Shown: positions 44,317 to 52,434 of the stretch, one piece after another | Layout: the number at the start of each line of letters is the position of its first letter | How positions within the stretch are numbered: position 1 is the first letter of the stretch | The notes under the pieces: model-generated | Databases searched by the model: none | What the model was told of the DNA's origin: nothing | The model's input: the letters and a program-made list of their open reading frames with translations, nothing else | NCBI GenBank assembly: GCA_041395565.1 | Contig: JAWLAI010000005.1 | Coordinates: 124,001-188,000, forward strand | DNA from: Pseudomonadota bacterium | GTDB lineage: Bacteria > Pseudomonadota > Gammaproteobacteria > UBA9214 | DNA: 64,000 bases | Reading direction: 5' to 3' | Position numbers and translations under genes: made by a program

Positions 44317-44808
44317 CCGCAGGCAACCAACCACCGGCTGTTGCATTCCGCACCGGGACCATCAGGAGGCCGCCACGGCATGCCGGCAGTGCGCACGGCC
44401 CATGCCGGCCAACCAGGACTCACCGGTGCAGCCTTGGCGCAGGCACTTCTGTTCGTGCACCCATCCGAATGCACCCATTCCAACGACACCGGCATAGGGG
44501 CGCACACGCAGTGCAACCCGTACCGGGTGCGGCTCCTTGTCATGCCCGGTCGAGTCTGCGGCTGTCACCAGACCTGCAGTCGGCACGCAGCGGCCGACCG
44601 GACCGCGCCAGGCGCAAGGCCGTGAAATTGTGGCGTACCCCCTATAAATCCGGACTGTTTCCTGTATAGTGTGCCGCATATCCCGTGCACTTCGGTCTGC
44701 ATGGAGATCCCCGCGGCAACCCATCCGGATCGCCTCGTTCAATTAACCGCATTCTGCCTGGACCGTCCCGTCTCCACAGCCGCAGGCCGATTCAGGAGTC
44801 ATTCACGC
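44317..44808. other. Intergenic region and rhlE leader
   Basis: About 490 bp. A TATAGT at 44665-44670 could be the -10 of rhlE, leaving a leader of about 130 nt; no matching -35. No gene recognised. Confidence 0.3.
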
Positions 44809-46089
44809 ATGTCATTCAATACGCTCGGCCTGTCGGCCGAACTGCTGCGCGCGGTCGCCGACCAGGGCTATCAGGAAGCCACGCCGGTACAATGTGCCGC
44901 CATCCCCGTCATCCTGGAGGGTCGCGACATTCTAGCCGGGGCGCAGACCGGGACCGGCAAGACCGCCGGCTTCACGCTGCCGCTGCTGCAGCGCCTCAAT
45001 GCGAATCCGCAGCGTGGCAGGCAACGCCGGCCGGTGCGCGCGTTGATCCTGGTCCCCACCCGCGAACTGGCTGCGCAGGTGGGCGACAGCGTGAGCACCT
45101 ACGGCAGATACCTGCCGCTGACTTCAGCCGTCATCTTCGGCGGTGTCGGCATCAATCCCCAGATCCAGATGCTGGCGCGTGGCGTGGATATCGTGGTAGC
45201 GACGCCGGGCCGCCTGCTCGATCTCGTGTCGCAACAGGCGCTCGATCTGTCCGCTATCGAGATCCTGGTGCTGGACGAGGCCGACCGCATGCTGGACATG
45301 GGTTTCATACGCGATATCCGCAGGATCATCGGCCTGCTGCCGCAGCGGCGCCAGAATCTGCTGTTCTCCGCCACCTACTCCAGCGAGATCCGGAAACTCG
45401 CGGACTCGCTGCTGGTCAGCCCCGCGCTGATCGAGGTGGCCCGTCGCAATACGGCGGCCGAACTCGTTTCACAGGTCGTGCATCCGGTGGAACAGCAGCG
45501 CAAGCGCGAACTGCTGTCGTTCATGATCGGGTCCCAGAATTGGCGCCAGGTCCTGGTATTCACCCGCACCAAGCACGGCGCCAACCGCCTGTCGAAACAA
45601 CTGGAGCAGGACGGCATCAGCAGCGCGGCGATACACGGCAACAAGAGCCAGAGCGCACGCACCCGGGCACTGGCGGAATTCAAGCGCGGTGCGGTACGGG
45701 TGCTGGTCGCCACCGACATCGCCGCCCGCGGCCTGGACATCGACCTGCTGCCGCACGTGGTGAATTACGAATTGCCACACGTGCCGGAAGACTACGTGCA
45801 TCGCATCGGTCGTACCGGCCGCGCCGGCAACGAAGGTTGCGCCGTATCGCTGGTATGCCACGAGGAACACCCGCTGCTGGCCGGTATAGAACGCCTGCTC
45901 AGGCGCGAGCTGCCGAAGGTGGTGATCCCGGGTTATGAAATCAGCGCCGATCGGCGCGCTGCTCCGACACCGGAGCGCGCCGCCGGCAGGGCCGCGCCGG
46001 CCGGCACTGCGCGGCAGGCCCCGCGCCAGCACCGCAACACCGCGGCGGCTGGCGGGGAACGCAAACGCCGGCAGCGTTCACGCACATAA
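44809..46089 (+). CDS. rhlE: DEAD-box RNA helicase RhlE
   Basis: 426 residues. All motifs present: Q motif (YQEATPVQ), AQTGTGKT, PTREL, VLDEADRMLDMGF, SAT, IAARGLDID and HRIGRTGR, then a basic, low-complexity tail (about 380-426) typical of RhlE. Unwinds short RNA duplexes in ribosome assembly and mRNA decay. The start at 44809 follows AGGAG by 11 nt. Confidence 0.9.
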   Translation: MSFNTLGLSAELLRAVADQGYQEATPVQCAAIPVILEGRDILAGAQTGTGKTAGFTLPLLQRLNANPQRGRQRRPVRALILVPTRELAAQVGDSVSTYGRYLPLTSAVIFGGVGINPQIQMLARGVDIVVATPGRLLDLVSQQALDLSAIEILVLDEADRMLDMGFIRDIRRIIGLLPQRRQNLLFSATYSSEIRKLADSLLVSPALIEVARRNTAAELVSQVVHPVEQQRKRELLSFMIGSQNWRQVLVFTRTKHGANRLSKQLEQDGISSAAIHGNKSQSARTRALAEFKRGAVRVLVATDIAARGLDIDLLPHVVNYELPHVPEDYVHRIGRTGRAGNEGCAVSLVCHEEHPLLAGIERLLRRELPKVVIPGYEISADRRAAPTPERAAGRAAPAGTARQAPRQHRNTAAAGGERKRRQRSRT

Positions 46090-46219
46090 CGCCATCGGGC
46101 CGGACAGTGCATGACCGCTACGCAGCCGGCCACAGCGCGCTCAGGCGGGAAGCTGGGTTGCGCTTGCGCTGACCCGGGCGGAACGGCATAGGCGGCGTGG
46201 ACTCACCCGCCACGTCGCG

Positions 46220-46747
46220 TCACGTCCCGGCAGTGGCAGCCTGCCCCTGCCCCATCTGCCTGGCGAGCGTGGCCAGTTCGTTGTCGATCATCAAGAGGCC
46301 CTGGCCCTGGTCGCCGAACAGACGCAGGCGCCCGAGGATGTCGTTCACGGTCGCCTCCTCCTCGATCTGTTCGGTAATGAACCACTGCAGGAACACGCTG
46401 GTGGCGTGATCCTTTTCCCGCAGGGCCGCATCCACCAGTTCGTTGATGGCGCCCGTGACCTCGCGTTCGTGCGCCAGTGTCTGCTCGAACATGTGCATGA
46501 TGCCCGCCGGGCTGGCGGGCGGCGCAGCGATCGCGCTGAAACGGATCTCGGCATCCTGATTGATCAGGTAGCGGTAGATCTTCAGGGCATGGGCCATTTC
46601 CTCGCCGTGCTTGGCAAAGAACCAGGCCGCCGCGCCTTTGAGGTTCGCCGTCTCGGCCTGCGCCGACAGGCTCAGGTAGAAATAGGCCGAGTACATCTCA
46701 CGATTGATCTGGGCGTTGAGACTGGACGCCATGTCCTTGGAAATCAC
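46220..46747 (-). CDS. Ferritin (FtnA-like)
   Basis: 175 residues from GTG at 46747, preceded by GGGAGG with 5-6 nt spacing. Four-helix ferritin with ferroxidase ligands in NREMYSAYFYLSLSAQAE, AKHGEEMAHALKIYRY and QWFITEQIEEEATVNDIL. Stores iron in 24-mers. Stand-alone gene; no heme-Met of bacterioferritin. Confidence 0.9.
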   Translation of the reverse strand: MISKDMASSLNAQINREMYSAYFYLSLSAQAETANLKGAAAWFFAKHGEEMAHALKIYRYLINQDAEIRFSAIAAPPASPAGIMHMFEQTLAHEREVTGAINELVDAALREKDHATSVFLQWFITEQIEEEATVNDILGRLRLFGDQGQGLLMIDNELATLARQMGQGQAATAGT

Positions 46748-47012
46748 TGCTACCTCCCGCCCTGCGGGCGATTGTTCCGTCCTCGCTGCGCAGGCAAGGT
46801 CGATGTGCCCCGTGCCCGCTCGCAACCGGGCCGGATGCACACGCCTCTGCGCCATGCGGAAAGCTTAACCCACACATTCTGCAGTAATCCACCCGGGAAC
46901 CGGCCGGCGCGTGGGTATGCCCGCGACCGGCGCTACCCTGGACGCCATGGGGATGCCGGAAATCCGCATGTCCGTCGCCACGGCCCACCCGCTTCCCGCC
47001 GCTACGGCCGGT

Positions 47013-47918
47013 TCAGGCCATCCGGACGCAGGGATGTTCCGCGCGCCAGTGTCTGGCGATGTCCTCGCGCCGGCAGATCCACACCGCGTCGTGCGCCAGT
47101 ATGTGATCGAGAAAGCGCGCGATCGCCCGTGCCCGCGCGGGATGTCCGCTGATGCGGCCATGCAGACCGATGCTCATCATCTTGGGGCTGTGCGCCCCCT
47201 CCAGCCATAACTGGTCGAATGCGTCCCTGAGCAGCCGGAAGAAATCCTCCCCGGAGGCGAATCCGTTGGGCAGCAGGTAGCGGGCGTCGTTGTTCACCAG
47301 CGTATACGGAATCACCAGGTGTGGCGGCGCGCCCTCCAACCAGTACGGCAGATCGTCGTTGTAGGCGTCCGAGCTGTACAGCAGTCCCGCCTGTGCGCGT
47401 ACCAGGCGCCGGGTGTTCAGGCTGACCCGCCCCGTGTACCAGCCGACGGGACGCCGGCCGCAGATGCGCTCGATGGCTGCCAGCATCAGCCGGATGTGAC
47501 GCTGCTCCTCGTCTGCGGACATGCCGTGATGGTCCAGCCAGCGATAGCCATGCCCGGCGATCTCGTGGCCTGCGGCGGCGAGCGCGTGGCCGATTCCGGG
47601 CGTGAGTTCCAGCGCCCGACCCGCGGCGAACGCCGTCAACGGCAGGTGGCGCTCGCGAAACAGCTGCAGCAGCCGCCATACCCCGGCGCGCGACCCGTAC
47701 TCGTACATGCCCTCGACACTCGGATCGCGCTCCCGCTGCCGGGACGGGCGGCCGTAGAGTTCGTGCAGATAGGCCTCCGAGCTATCATCACCGTTCAGGA
47801 CGCACGCTTCCGCACCCGCCTCTATGTTGAGCACGAACTGAACCGCGATCCGGGCGGCATTCGGCCAGCGCGGATGCGGGGGCTGGCCAGCGTAACCGGT
47901 CAGGTCGCGTTCGGACAT
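47013..47918 (-). CDS. PuuE-like polysaccharide deacetylase (allantoinase family)
   Basis: 301 residues. NodB-fold deacetylase of the PuuE allantoinase type: FVLNIEAGAE at the start, YEYGSRAGVWRLLQLFRER, ALAAAGHEIAGHGYRWLDHH and the C-terminal GLHGRISGHPAR. No other purine-degradation gene is present, so the substrate is open. Its ATG shares one base with the upstream GNAT stop (TGATG), showing tight coupling. Confidence 0.85.
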   Translation of the reverse strand: MSERDLTGYAGQPPHPRWPNAARIAVQFVLNIEAGAEACVLNGDDSSEAYLHELYGRPSRQRERDPSVEGMYEYGSRAGVWRLLQLFRERHLPLTAFAAGRALELTPGIGHALAAAGHEIAGHGYRWLDHHGMSADEEQRHIRLMLAAIERICGRRPVGWYTGRVSLNTRRLVRAQAGLLYSSDAYNDDLPYWLEGAPPHLVIPYTLVNNDARYLLPNGFASGEDFFRLLRDAFDQLWLEGAHSPKMMSIGLHGRISGHPARARAIARFLDHILAHDAVWICRREDIARHWRAEHPCVRMA

Positions 47919-48793
47919 CAGCCGAGCTCGAAGGTCGTGACGCCGAAGACGCGTTCATGTGCGAGCGCGGGGGCGGAACCAAGGTACATGCGGGCGCAGC
48001 CGAAGACCTCGTCCATACCGTGCCGCTGCACCAGCGCCATGGCTGCAGGGTTGTTTTCCGGGGCGTCGAGATACAGCGGCCCACCGGCGGCGAATTCCGC
48101 GAGGCGGGCATACAGGGCATCGGCCGCTAGTGCATCATCCGCGAACAGCGGGCCGATCTTGCAGCCTGCGCGGCAACGCCGCACCACGCCGTAGCCCGCA
48201 AGCCTGCCCTCGCGCCGGCAGGCCAGCGCCAGCGCAGCGGGCAGCGCGGTCCATGCACGCAGGAAGGCCGGGCGCGCCGCCGGGAAGCAGGTGCGGTCAT
48301 ACGCCGACAGCTGATCGAAGTCCACGGCCGAGAGCGGCACGATCTCCTCGTCTTGCCGTGCGGCCGCGCAATCCCCGGGTATCACGGCCCGGAAGCGCAG
48401 GTCACGATGGGAAAAGACGAAGCCGCCCCGGGCGTAGTAGGACTGCATCTCGAACACGCCGTCCAGCCCGATGGTCGCGCCCGGTTGCAGGCGCGCGAGC
48501 AGGCGGTCACGGCGGGCATGCCAGAGGGCATTGCCGAAGCCTTGACCACGGTATTCGGGCCTGACGATGAAGAAGCCCATGAAGCCGAAGGCACCTTGAT
48601 AGGACGTGATGGCGCCACCGCCGATGAGCGCGCCTGCGCGCTCGGCGGCGATGAAGGCAGCGGGATCCGTGGCCCAGAACGCCGCGGCATCGTGCAGGCC
48701 GGGATTCCAGCCCTCGCGCGCGGCCCACTCGACCAGCTCATCCACTTCCGGCCTTGCCATTGCGCGTATCAGAAGGTCATCCGGCTCCGGCAT
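47918..48793 (-). CDS. Two-domain GNAT acetyltransferase
   Basis: 291 residues. N-terminal GNAT domain with acetyl-CoA loop VRPEYRGQGFGNALWHARRD; a C-terminal half ending ENNPAAMALVQRHGMDEVFG repeats the fold, as in DUF/GNAT proteins with YitH/HseY-like C domains. Translationally coupled to the PuuE-like gene; the pair may act on one amino-containing substrate. Confidence 0.82.
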   Translation of the reverse strand: MPEPDDLLIRAMARPEVDELVEWAAREGWNPGLHDAAAFWATDPAAFIAAERAGALIGGGAITSYQGAFGFMGFFIVRPEYRGQGFGNALWHARRDRLLARLQPGATIGLDGVFEMQSYYARGGFVFSHRDLRFRAVIPGDCAAARQDEEIVPLSAVDFDQLSAYDRTCFPAARPAFLRAWTALPAALALACRREGRLAGYGVVRRCRAGCKIGPLFADDALAADALYARLAEFAAGGPLYLDAPENNPAAMALVQRHGMDEVFGCARMYLGSAPALAHERVFGVTTFELG

Positions 48794-49329
48794 CGCAGCG
48801 ATCCTGCTCCCTGATTGATTGAATATGCGCCAGCTGCGCCCGGGCTGCCCTGCCCCTGGGCGGCCCCGGCGCCCGTGATCGCACGGTTCGCCATTCCATG
48901 TATATATAGAACATTTGCAATGAGAATGAAGCGGAATGACGGACAAGTGTTATCCGTAGACCGGATCAATCGAGCCTGGTCTATCGTTTGCCGTGTTCTG
49001 CACCGGATTCCGAATAGGTTTGTAGCGTGATCCGGTCCGCGTGCTCTCCGCATCGACATCACTCTATGAGACGCAACCGGGTCTATCACCAGAAACAATG
49101 AGTAATCCAGCTCGGCCGTCTGCATAATCGGTGCACTGATGACCCATCCTGCCGACAACCGCAGGGCGGGTTGCTGCAGCAGACAGGGGGATCGTAAACC
49201 ACTGGCCGACCATTTGGACGCGGATCAGGATCACGCCTGCCACAGGGCCTGACCGGAACGGACACGGCCAGCGGTTTCAGCCAGCGACCGTAAACACAGC
49301 GAATGCAGGGATTGGAGAGGACACAACAT
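48794..49329. other. Intergenic region
   Basis: About 535 bp between divergent genes. It has an AT-rich patch (TATATATA near 48901-48909). A 36-codon frame from 48919 lacks support. No terminator or clear promoter pair. Confidence 0.3.
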
Positions 49330-49803
49330 ATGAGCGCAACCGCACAGTCAATTCCACTGCACCTCGACCTGCCTGAACTGGCGAAACTGCGCTCACTCAT
49401 CGAGAGCGGTTTCACCCATGACTGGCTACTGCGGATCGAGCACGCCGGCCGCTGCAACGCACCTGGCAGCAGCTGGCAGGAATGGGGTCAGCCGGCCTTT
49501 GCGATCACCGATGCCACCTCGGTGGTAACAGACGTGGCTGATTGTCATGTGCAGCACCCCACCCATGCCATCCGCTTACGGGCGGAGAAGCTGAATCCCC
49601 GGACGCAGATGCTTTACTGCATTTTCGACGCCGCCAAAACCGTGTCTCCCAGATTGCAGGTGGTACCGGCACCCGTTGCCGGCATGGCGCCGGCCAACGA
49701 CTGGCTGGACACGTTCGCTGCCGGCATGACGGCCATCGGCAGCAGAAGCTGGCTGGTCGCGGCCATCTTAGGCCTACTGCTGTCCTCCGTCCTCATTTAC
49801 TGA
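49330..49803 (+). CDS. Tail-anchored protein of unknown function
   Basis: 157 residues. GAGAGG lies about 9 nt before the ATG. The body is soluble with Trp and Cys residues (FTHDWLLRIEHAGRC), and the C terminus is one helix (SWLVAAILGLLLSSVLIY). A real but unrecognised protein. Followed by the inverted repeat at 49826. Confidence 0.6.
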   Translation: MSATAQSIPLHLDLPELAKLRSLIESGFTHDWLLRIEHAGRCNAPGSSWQEWGQPAFAITDATSVVTDVADCHVQHPTHAIRLRAEKLNPRTQMLYCIFDAAKTVSPRLQVVPAPVAGMAPANDWLDTFAAGMTAIGSRSWLVAAILGLLLSSVLIY

Positions 49804-49825
49804 CACCGTCATGATCTGACGGCCA

Positions 49826-49862
49826 GGAAAAATCCGTACCACACCCCGACTCGGATTTTTCC
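49826..49862. terminator. Bidirectional rho-independent terminator
   Basis: Perfect 11-bp arms GGAAAAATCCG / CGGATTTTTCC around a 15-base loop, with T runs on both strands. Begins 23 bp after the 49803 stop. Confidence 0.6.
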
Positions 49863-49871
49863 GTAGCGCAG

Positions 49872-49925
49872 ACAGGGGGTGGACCACACATCAGACAAGC
49901 TCCGCCCCCGTGGTCTACCCTCTGT
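49872..49925 (+). repeat. Long hairpin followed by a T-rich run
   Basis: As RNA, ACAGGGGGUGGACCAC and GUGGUCUACCCUCUGU pair over 16 bp with two G-U pairs and a 22-base loop, then UCUUUU. Could be a second terminator, a small RNA or a mobile-element end. Confidence 0.5.
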
Positions 49926-49933
49926 TCTTTTAG

Positions 49934-50095
49934 GTTCACAGCAGCGGCATCGATCCCGACCGAGTTGCGTACGCGCACGCGCTGACCGTGCGCTGCACCG
50001 ACGCGAACCCCATCGAGCAGGAGTGGGTCAGATACCGGGCGGGCAAGCCGGTGGAATCCACCACGTTCGAACTGCACCGGGTCAAACAGATGTGA
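49934..50095 (+). pseudogene. 3' gene remnant
   Basis: A 53-codon open stretch with no start codon, ending in TGA at 50095. It reads like the C terminus of a real protein: VRCTDANPIEQEWVRYRAG, then KPVESTTFELHRVKQM. A TAG precedes it. The rest of the gene is missing upstream, where the hairpin lies. Confidence 0.45.
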
Positions 50096-50110
50096 TACAA
50101 AATAGGACCC

Positions 50111-50860
50111 ATGCCCCCCAGAAAACCCGTGCTGATTCTGCAACTGCGGCCGGAGGACATCACGTCCGACAGCGAATACGCCTGCATCCTGAAATACGGC
50201 GGTCTGCGGGCCGATGATACCTGCAGGCTGCGCATCGAGCGGCACGGCATTCCCGCCGGCCTGGACCTGGAAGGCTATTGCGCGGTCATCGTGGGCGGCA
50301 GTCCGTTCGATATCAGCACGCCGGCCGAACGGAAATCCGCCATCCAGCTCAAGATCGAAGTCGACTTCGACCGGCTGCTGGCACAGGTCGTCAGCCGCGA
50401 CTTTCCCTTCCTCGGCGCCTGCTCCGGCAACGGCCTGCTCGGCAACCACCTGGGCACCCGCGTCTCCACGCGCTACGGCGAGGCGGTGGGTTGCGTCACC
50501 CTCGACGTTACCGAGGCCGGCAAAGAGGACAAGCTGTTGCGCGGCCTTCCCGACCGGATTGACGTTCTGCTCGGCCACAAGGAGGCTGTGGATACCCTGC
50601 CCGCGGGCGCGGTGCTACTGATGACCGGCTCCGACTGCCCGGTGCAGATGTTTCGCGTCGGCGCGAACGTGTATGCCACGCAGTTCCACCCGGAAGGGGA
50701 TGCGGAGGAATTCGTTTTGCGGATCGATACCTACCGCAATCATGGCTACTTCGAACCGCACGAGGCGGAGGAACTGAAGCGGCGGGTCAGCCTGCGGCCC
50801 ACCCCGTATGCCCAGGAGATTCTCCGGCGCTTTGTCGCAAGCTATTGCCGCACACACTGA
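50111..50860 (+). CDS. Class I glutamine amidotransferase domain protein
   Basis: 249 residues. GuaA-type GATase: nucleophile Cys104 in FLGACSGNGLLG and His193/Glu195 in TQFHPEGDAEEF, completing the triad. Stand-alone members hydrolyse glutamine or gamma-glutamyl bonds; partner synthetase not seen. Directly follows the gene remnant. Confidence 0.85.
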   Translation: MPPRKPVLILQLRPEDITSDSEYACILKYGGLRADDTCRLRIERHGIPAGLDLEGYCAVIVGGSPFDISTPAERKSAIQLKIEVDFDRLLAQVVSRDFPFLGACSGNGLLGNHLGTRVSTRYGEAVGCVTLDVTEAGKEDKLLRGLPDRIDVLLGHKEAVDTLPAGAVLLMTGSDCPVQMFRVGANVYATQFHPEGDAEEFVLRIDTYRNHGYFEPHEAEELKRRVSLRPTPYAQEILRRFVASYCRTH

Positions 50861-51063
50861 CCGCGGCAACGATCGTCGGCGCATGGCCGCGGATCTCGAC
50901 ACCGCATGGCTGGCGACGGCCCGGTACCGGGCCAGCTCAACTTCGCGCACGAGCGGAGCCCACAATACCGCAGCAGGGATTACTCAGACCCGCGAACGAC
51001 AACATGCCCCGAACCGCCGTCAAGCCGTGACCGCAACGAACCGCAGCGCCGGCGGCACCCCGA

Positions 51064-51597
51064 TCATCCCTCCGGCATGTTGGGCGGGTCGAGGTCTTCC
51101 AGGGGGGGGTCGTTCGATACCTCGTCACGCTCTATCCAGGCCAGCAGCAGTTCGACGTGGCCCTGCTCCTCGCCGGCCATTGCGGCGGCCAGCCGGCGGA
51201 CTTCCGCATCGGGTGATTCGCGCGCAATCCAGGCATAGAAGTCCCGGCCACGGATTTCGTTGTGCACCGCGACATCCAGCGCCTGGCGCAACGACATGAG
51301 GTAATGGACCATTTCACTGAAGCAGTCCCCGCCCTCGGGGTAATCGGGACAGTTCCAGTTGAATTCCCAGGGCGCGATGTCGGGCAGCGCGAGACCGCTG
51401 CACAGCGACCGCACCTCGTCCGCGTGCTTCATGCTGTAATGCATCAGTTTGCGGAACAGCACCGCGACCTCGGCGTTGTGATGCACCTCCATGACATCTG
51501 CCAGCATCTCGTAGCGCTCCGCGGACTCGTCTTCCATCGCCTGCGCATGCGCGAGGAACTCCGGCAGCGAGTCGATCATCCTGGTGCCGCCGGTCAT
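51064..51597 (-). CDS. Ferritin-like/rubrerythrin-type diiron protein
   Basis: 177 residues. Helical with Glu/His pairs of a ferritin-like diiron site: MEDESAERYEMLADVMEVHHN, HYSMKHADEV, HNEIRGRDFYAWIARESPD and GEEQGHVELLLAWI. Its ATG overlaps the stop of korB (ATGA), so it belongs to the korAB operon. It may protect the oxygen-sensitive oxidoreductase or its ferredoxin; that is inference. Confidence 0.8.
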   Translation of the reverse strand: MTGGTRMIDSLPEFLAHAQAMEDESAERYEMLADVMEVHHNAEVAVLFRKLMHYSMKHADEVRSLCSGLALPDIAPWEFNWNCPDYPEGGDCFSEMVHYLMSLRQALDVAVHNEIRGRDFYAWIARESPDAEVRRLAAAMAGEEQGHVELLLAWIERDEVSNDPPLEDLDPPNMPEG

Positions 51598-52433
51598 ACC
51601 CTGAAGCCCGCCTCGATGCCGGACAGGTCACCCGTGCCGCCAGGCACCGGCCGCCATACCGGCAGCTGTTCGGCGTAGAGTATGCCGGTACCCTTGCCGT
51701 CGTCCTGCTGGATCAGGTGCGCCGCTTCGGCGGCGGTGACGGTCGTTTCGATGCGGCAGGCATGCACCTGCTGCTTCCACGCCTTGTGCTCGGGGCGAAA
51801 GGTCGGACAGGGGCTCAGCACATGCAGGAACGAAAACCCCTGGTGCCGGATGGCCTCCACCAGCAGCCGGGTGAGCTCGATGGGATCGCCGGAAAATCCG
51901 CGCGCGATGAAGCTCGCGCCCGAGGCCAGCGCGATACCGGCCGGACGGAAGCGCGGCACCCCGGTGCCGTGGGGCGTGAGCTTGCTCCGGGTCCAGTCCG
52001 GCGCCGTGGTCGGCGAGGCCTGACCCTTGGTCATGCCGTACACCTCGTTGTCCATCGCGATGTAGGTCATGTCCATGTTGCGCCGGCAGGCATGCAGGAA
52101 ATGGTTGCCGCCGATGGAGAAGCCGTCGCCATCGCCGCCCGCGACCAGCACGGTAAGGTCGGGCCGCGCCGCCTTCAGGCCCGCAGCCACGGCCAGGGCG
52201 CGGCCGTGGACCCCGTGGAAGCCATAACTGTCGACATAGGCCGGCAGGCGCGAGGAGCAACCGATACCCGAGATCAGCGCCACCTCCTCCCGGCGCAGCC
52301 GCAGGTAGGCCAACGCCTTGGTGACGGCGGCGAGTACAGCGAAATGTCCGCAGCCCGGACACCATACGGGCTTGAGCGCCGACTTGTAGTCCCTGGCCTT
52401 GAGGACGGCAGCTGTTGCTGTGGCAGTGGTCAT
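51594..52433 (-). CDS. korB: 2-oxoacid:ferredoxin oxidoreductase, beta subunit
   Basis: 279 residues. Thiamin pyrophosphate subunit: WCPGCGHFAVLAAV near the start, SGIGCSSR, and the TPP/Mg loop GGDGDGFSIGGNHFLHACRR. Pairs with KorA to oxidise 2-oxoglutarate or a related 2-oxoacid to acyl-CoA with ferredoxin. The ATG is 1 nt after the korA stop. Substrate is inferred from family. Confidence 0.88.
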   Translation of the reverse strand: MTTATATAAVLKARDYKSALKPVWCPGCGHFAVLAAVTKALAYLRLRREEVALISGIGCSSRLPAYVDSYGFHGVHGRALAVAAGLKAARPDLTVLVAGGDGDGFSIGGNHFLHACRRNMDMTYIAMDNEVYGMTKGQASPTTAPDWTRSKLTPHGTGVPRFRPAGIALASGASFIARGFSGDPIELTRLLVEAIRHQGFSFLHVLSPCPTFRPEHKAWKQQVHACRIETTVTAAEAAHLIQQDDGKGTGILYAEQLPVWRPVPGGTGDLSGIEAGFRV

Positions 52434-52434
52434 G

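Noticed and set aside
43017..44669. 550-codon plus-strand frame
   Set aside because: Shadow of the phosphofructokinase gene in another frame; composition is Arg/Pro/Gly-rich with no domain.
48910..48930. Possible Fur box (ATGAGAATGAA)
   Set aside because: Only one half resembles the consensus and no iron gene starts next to it.
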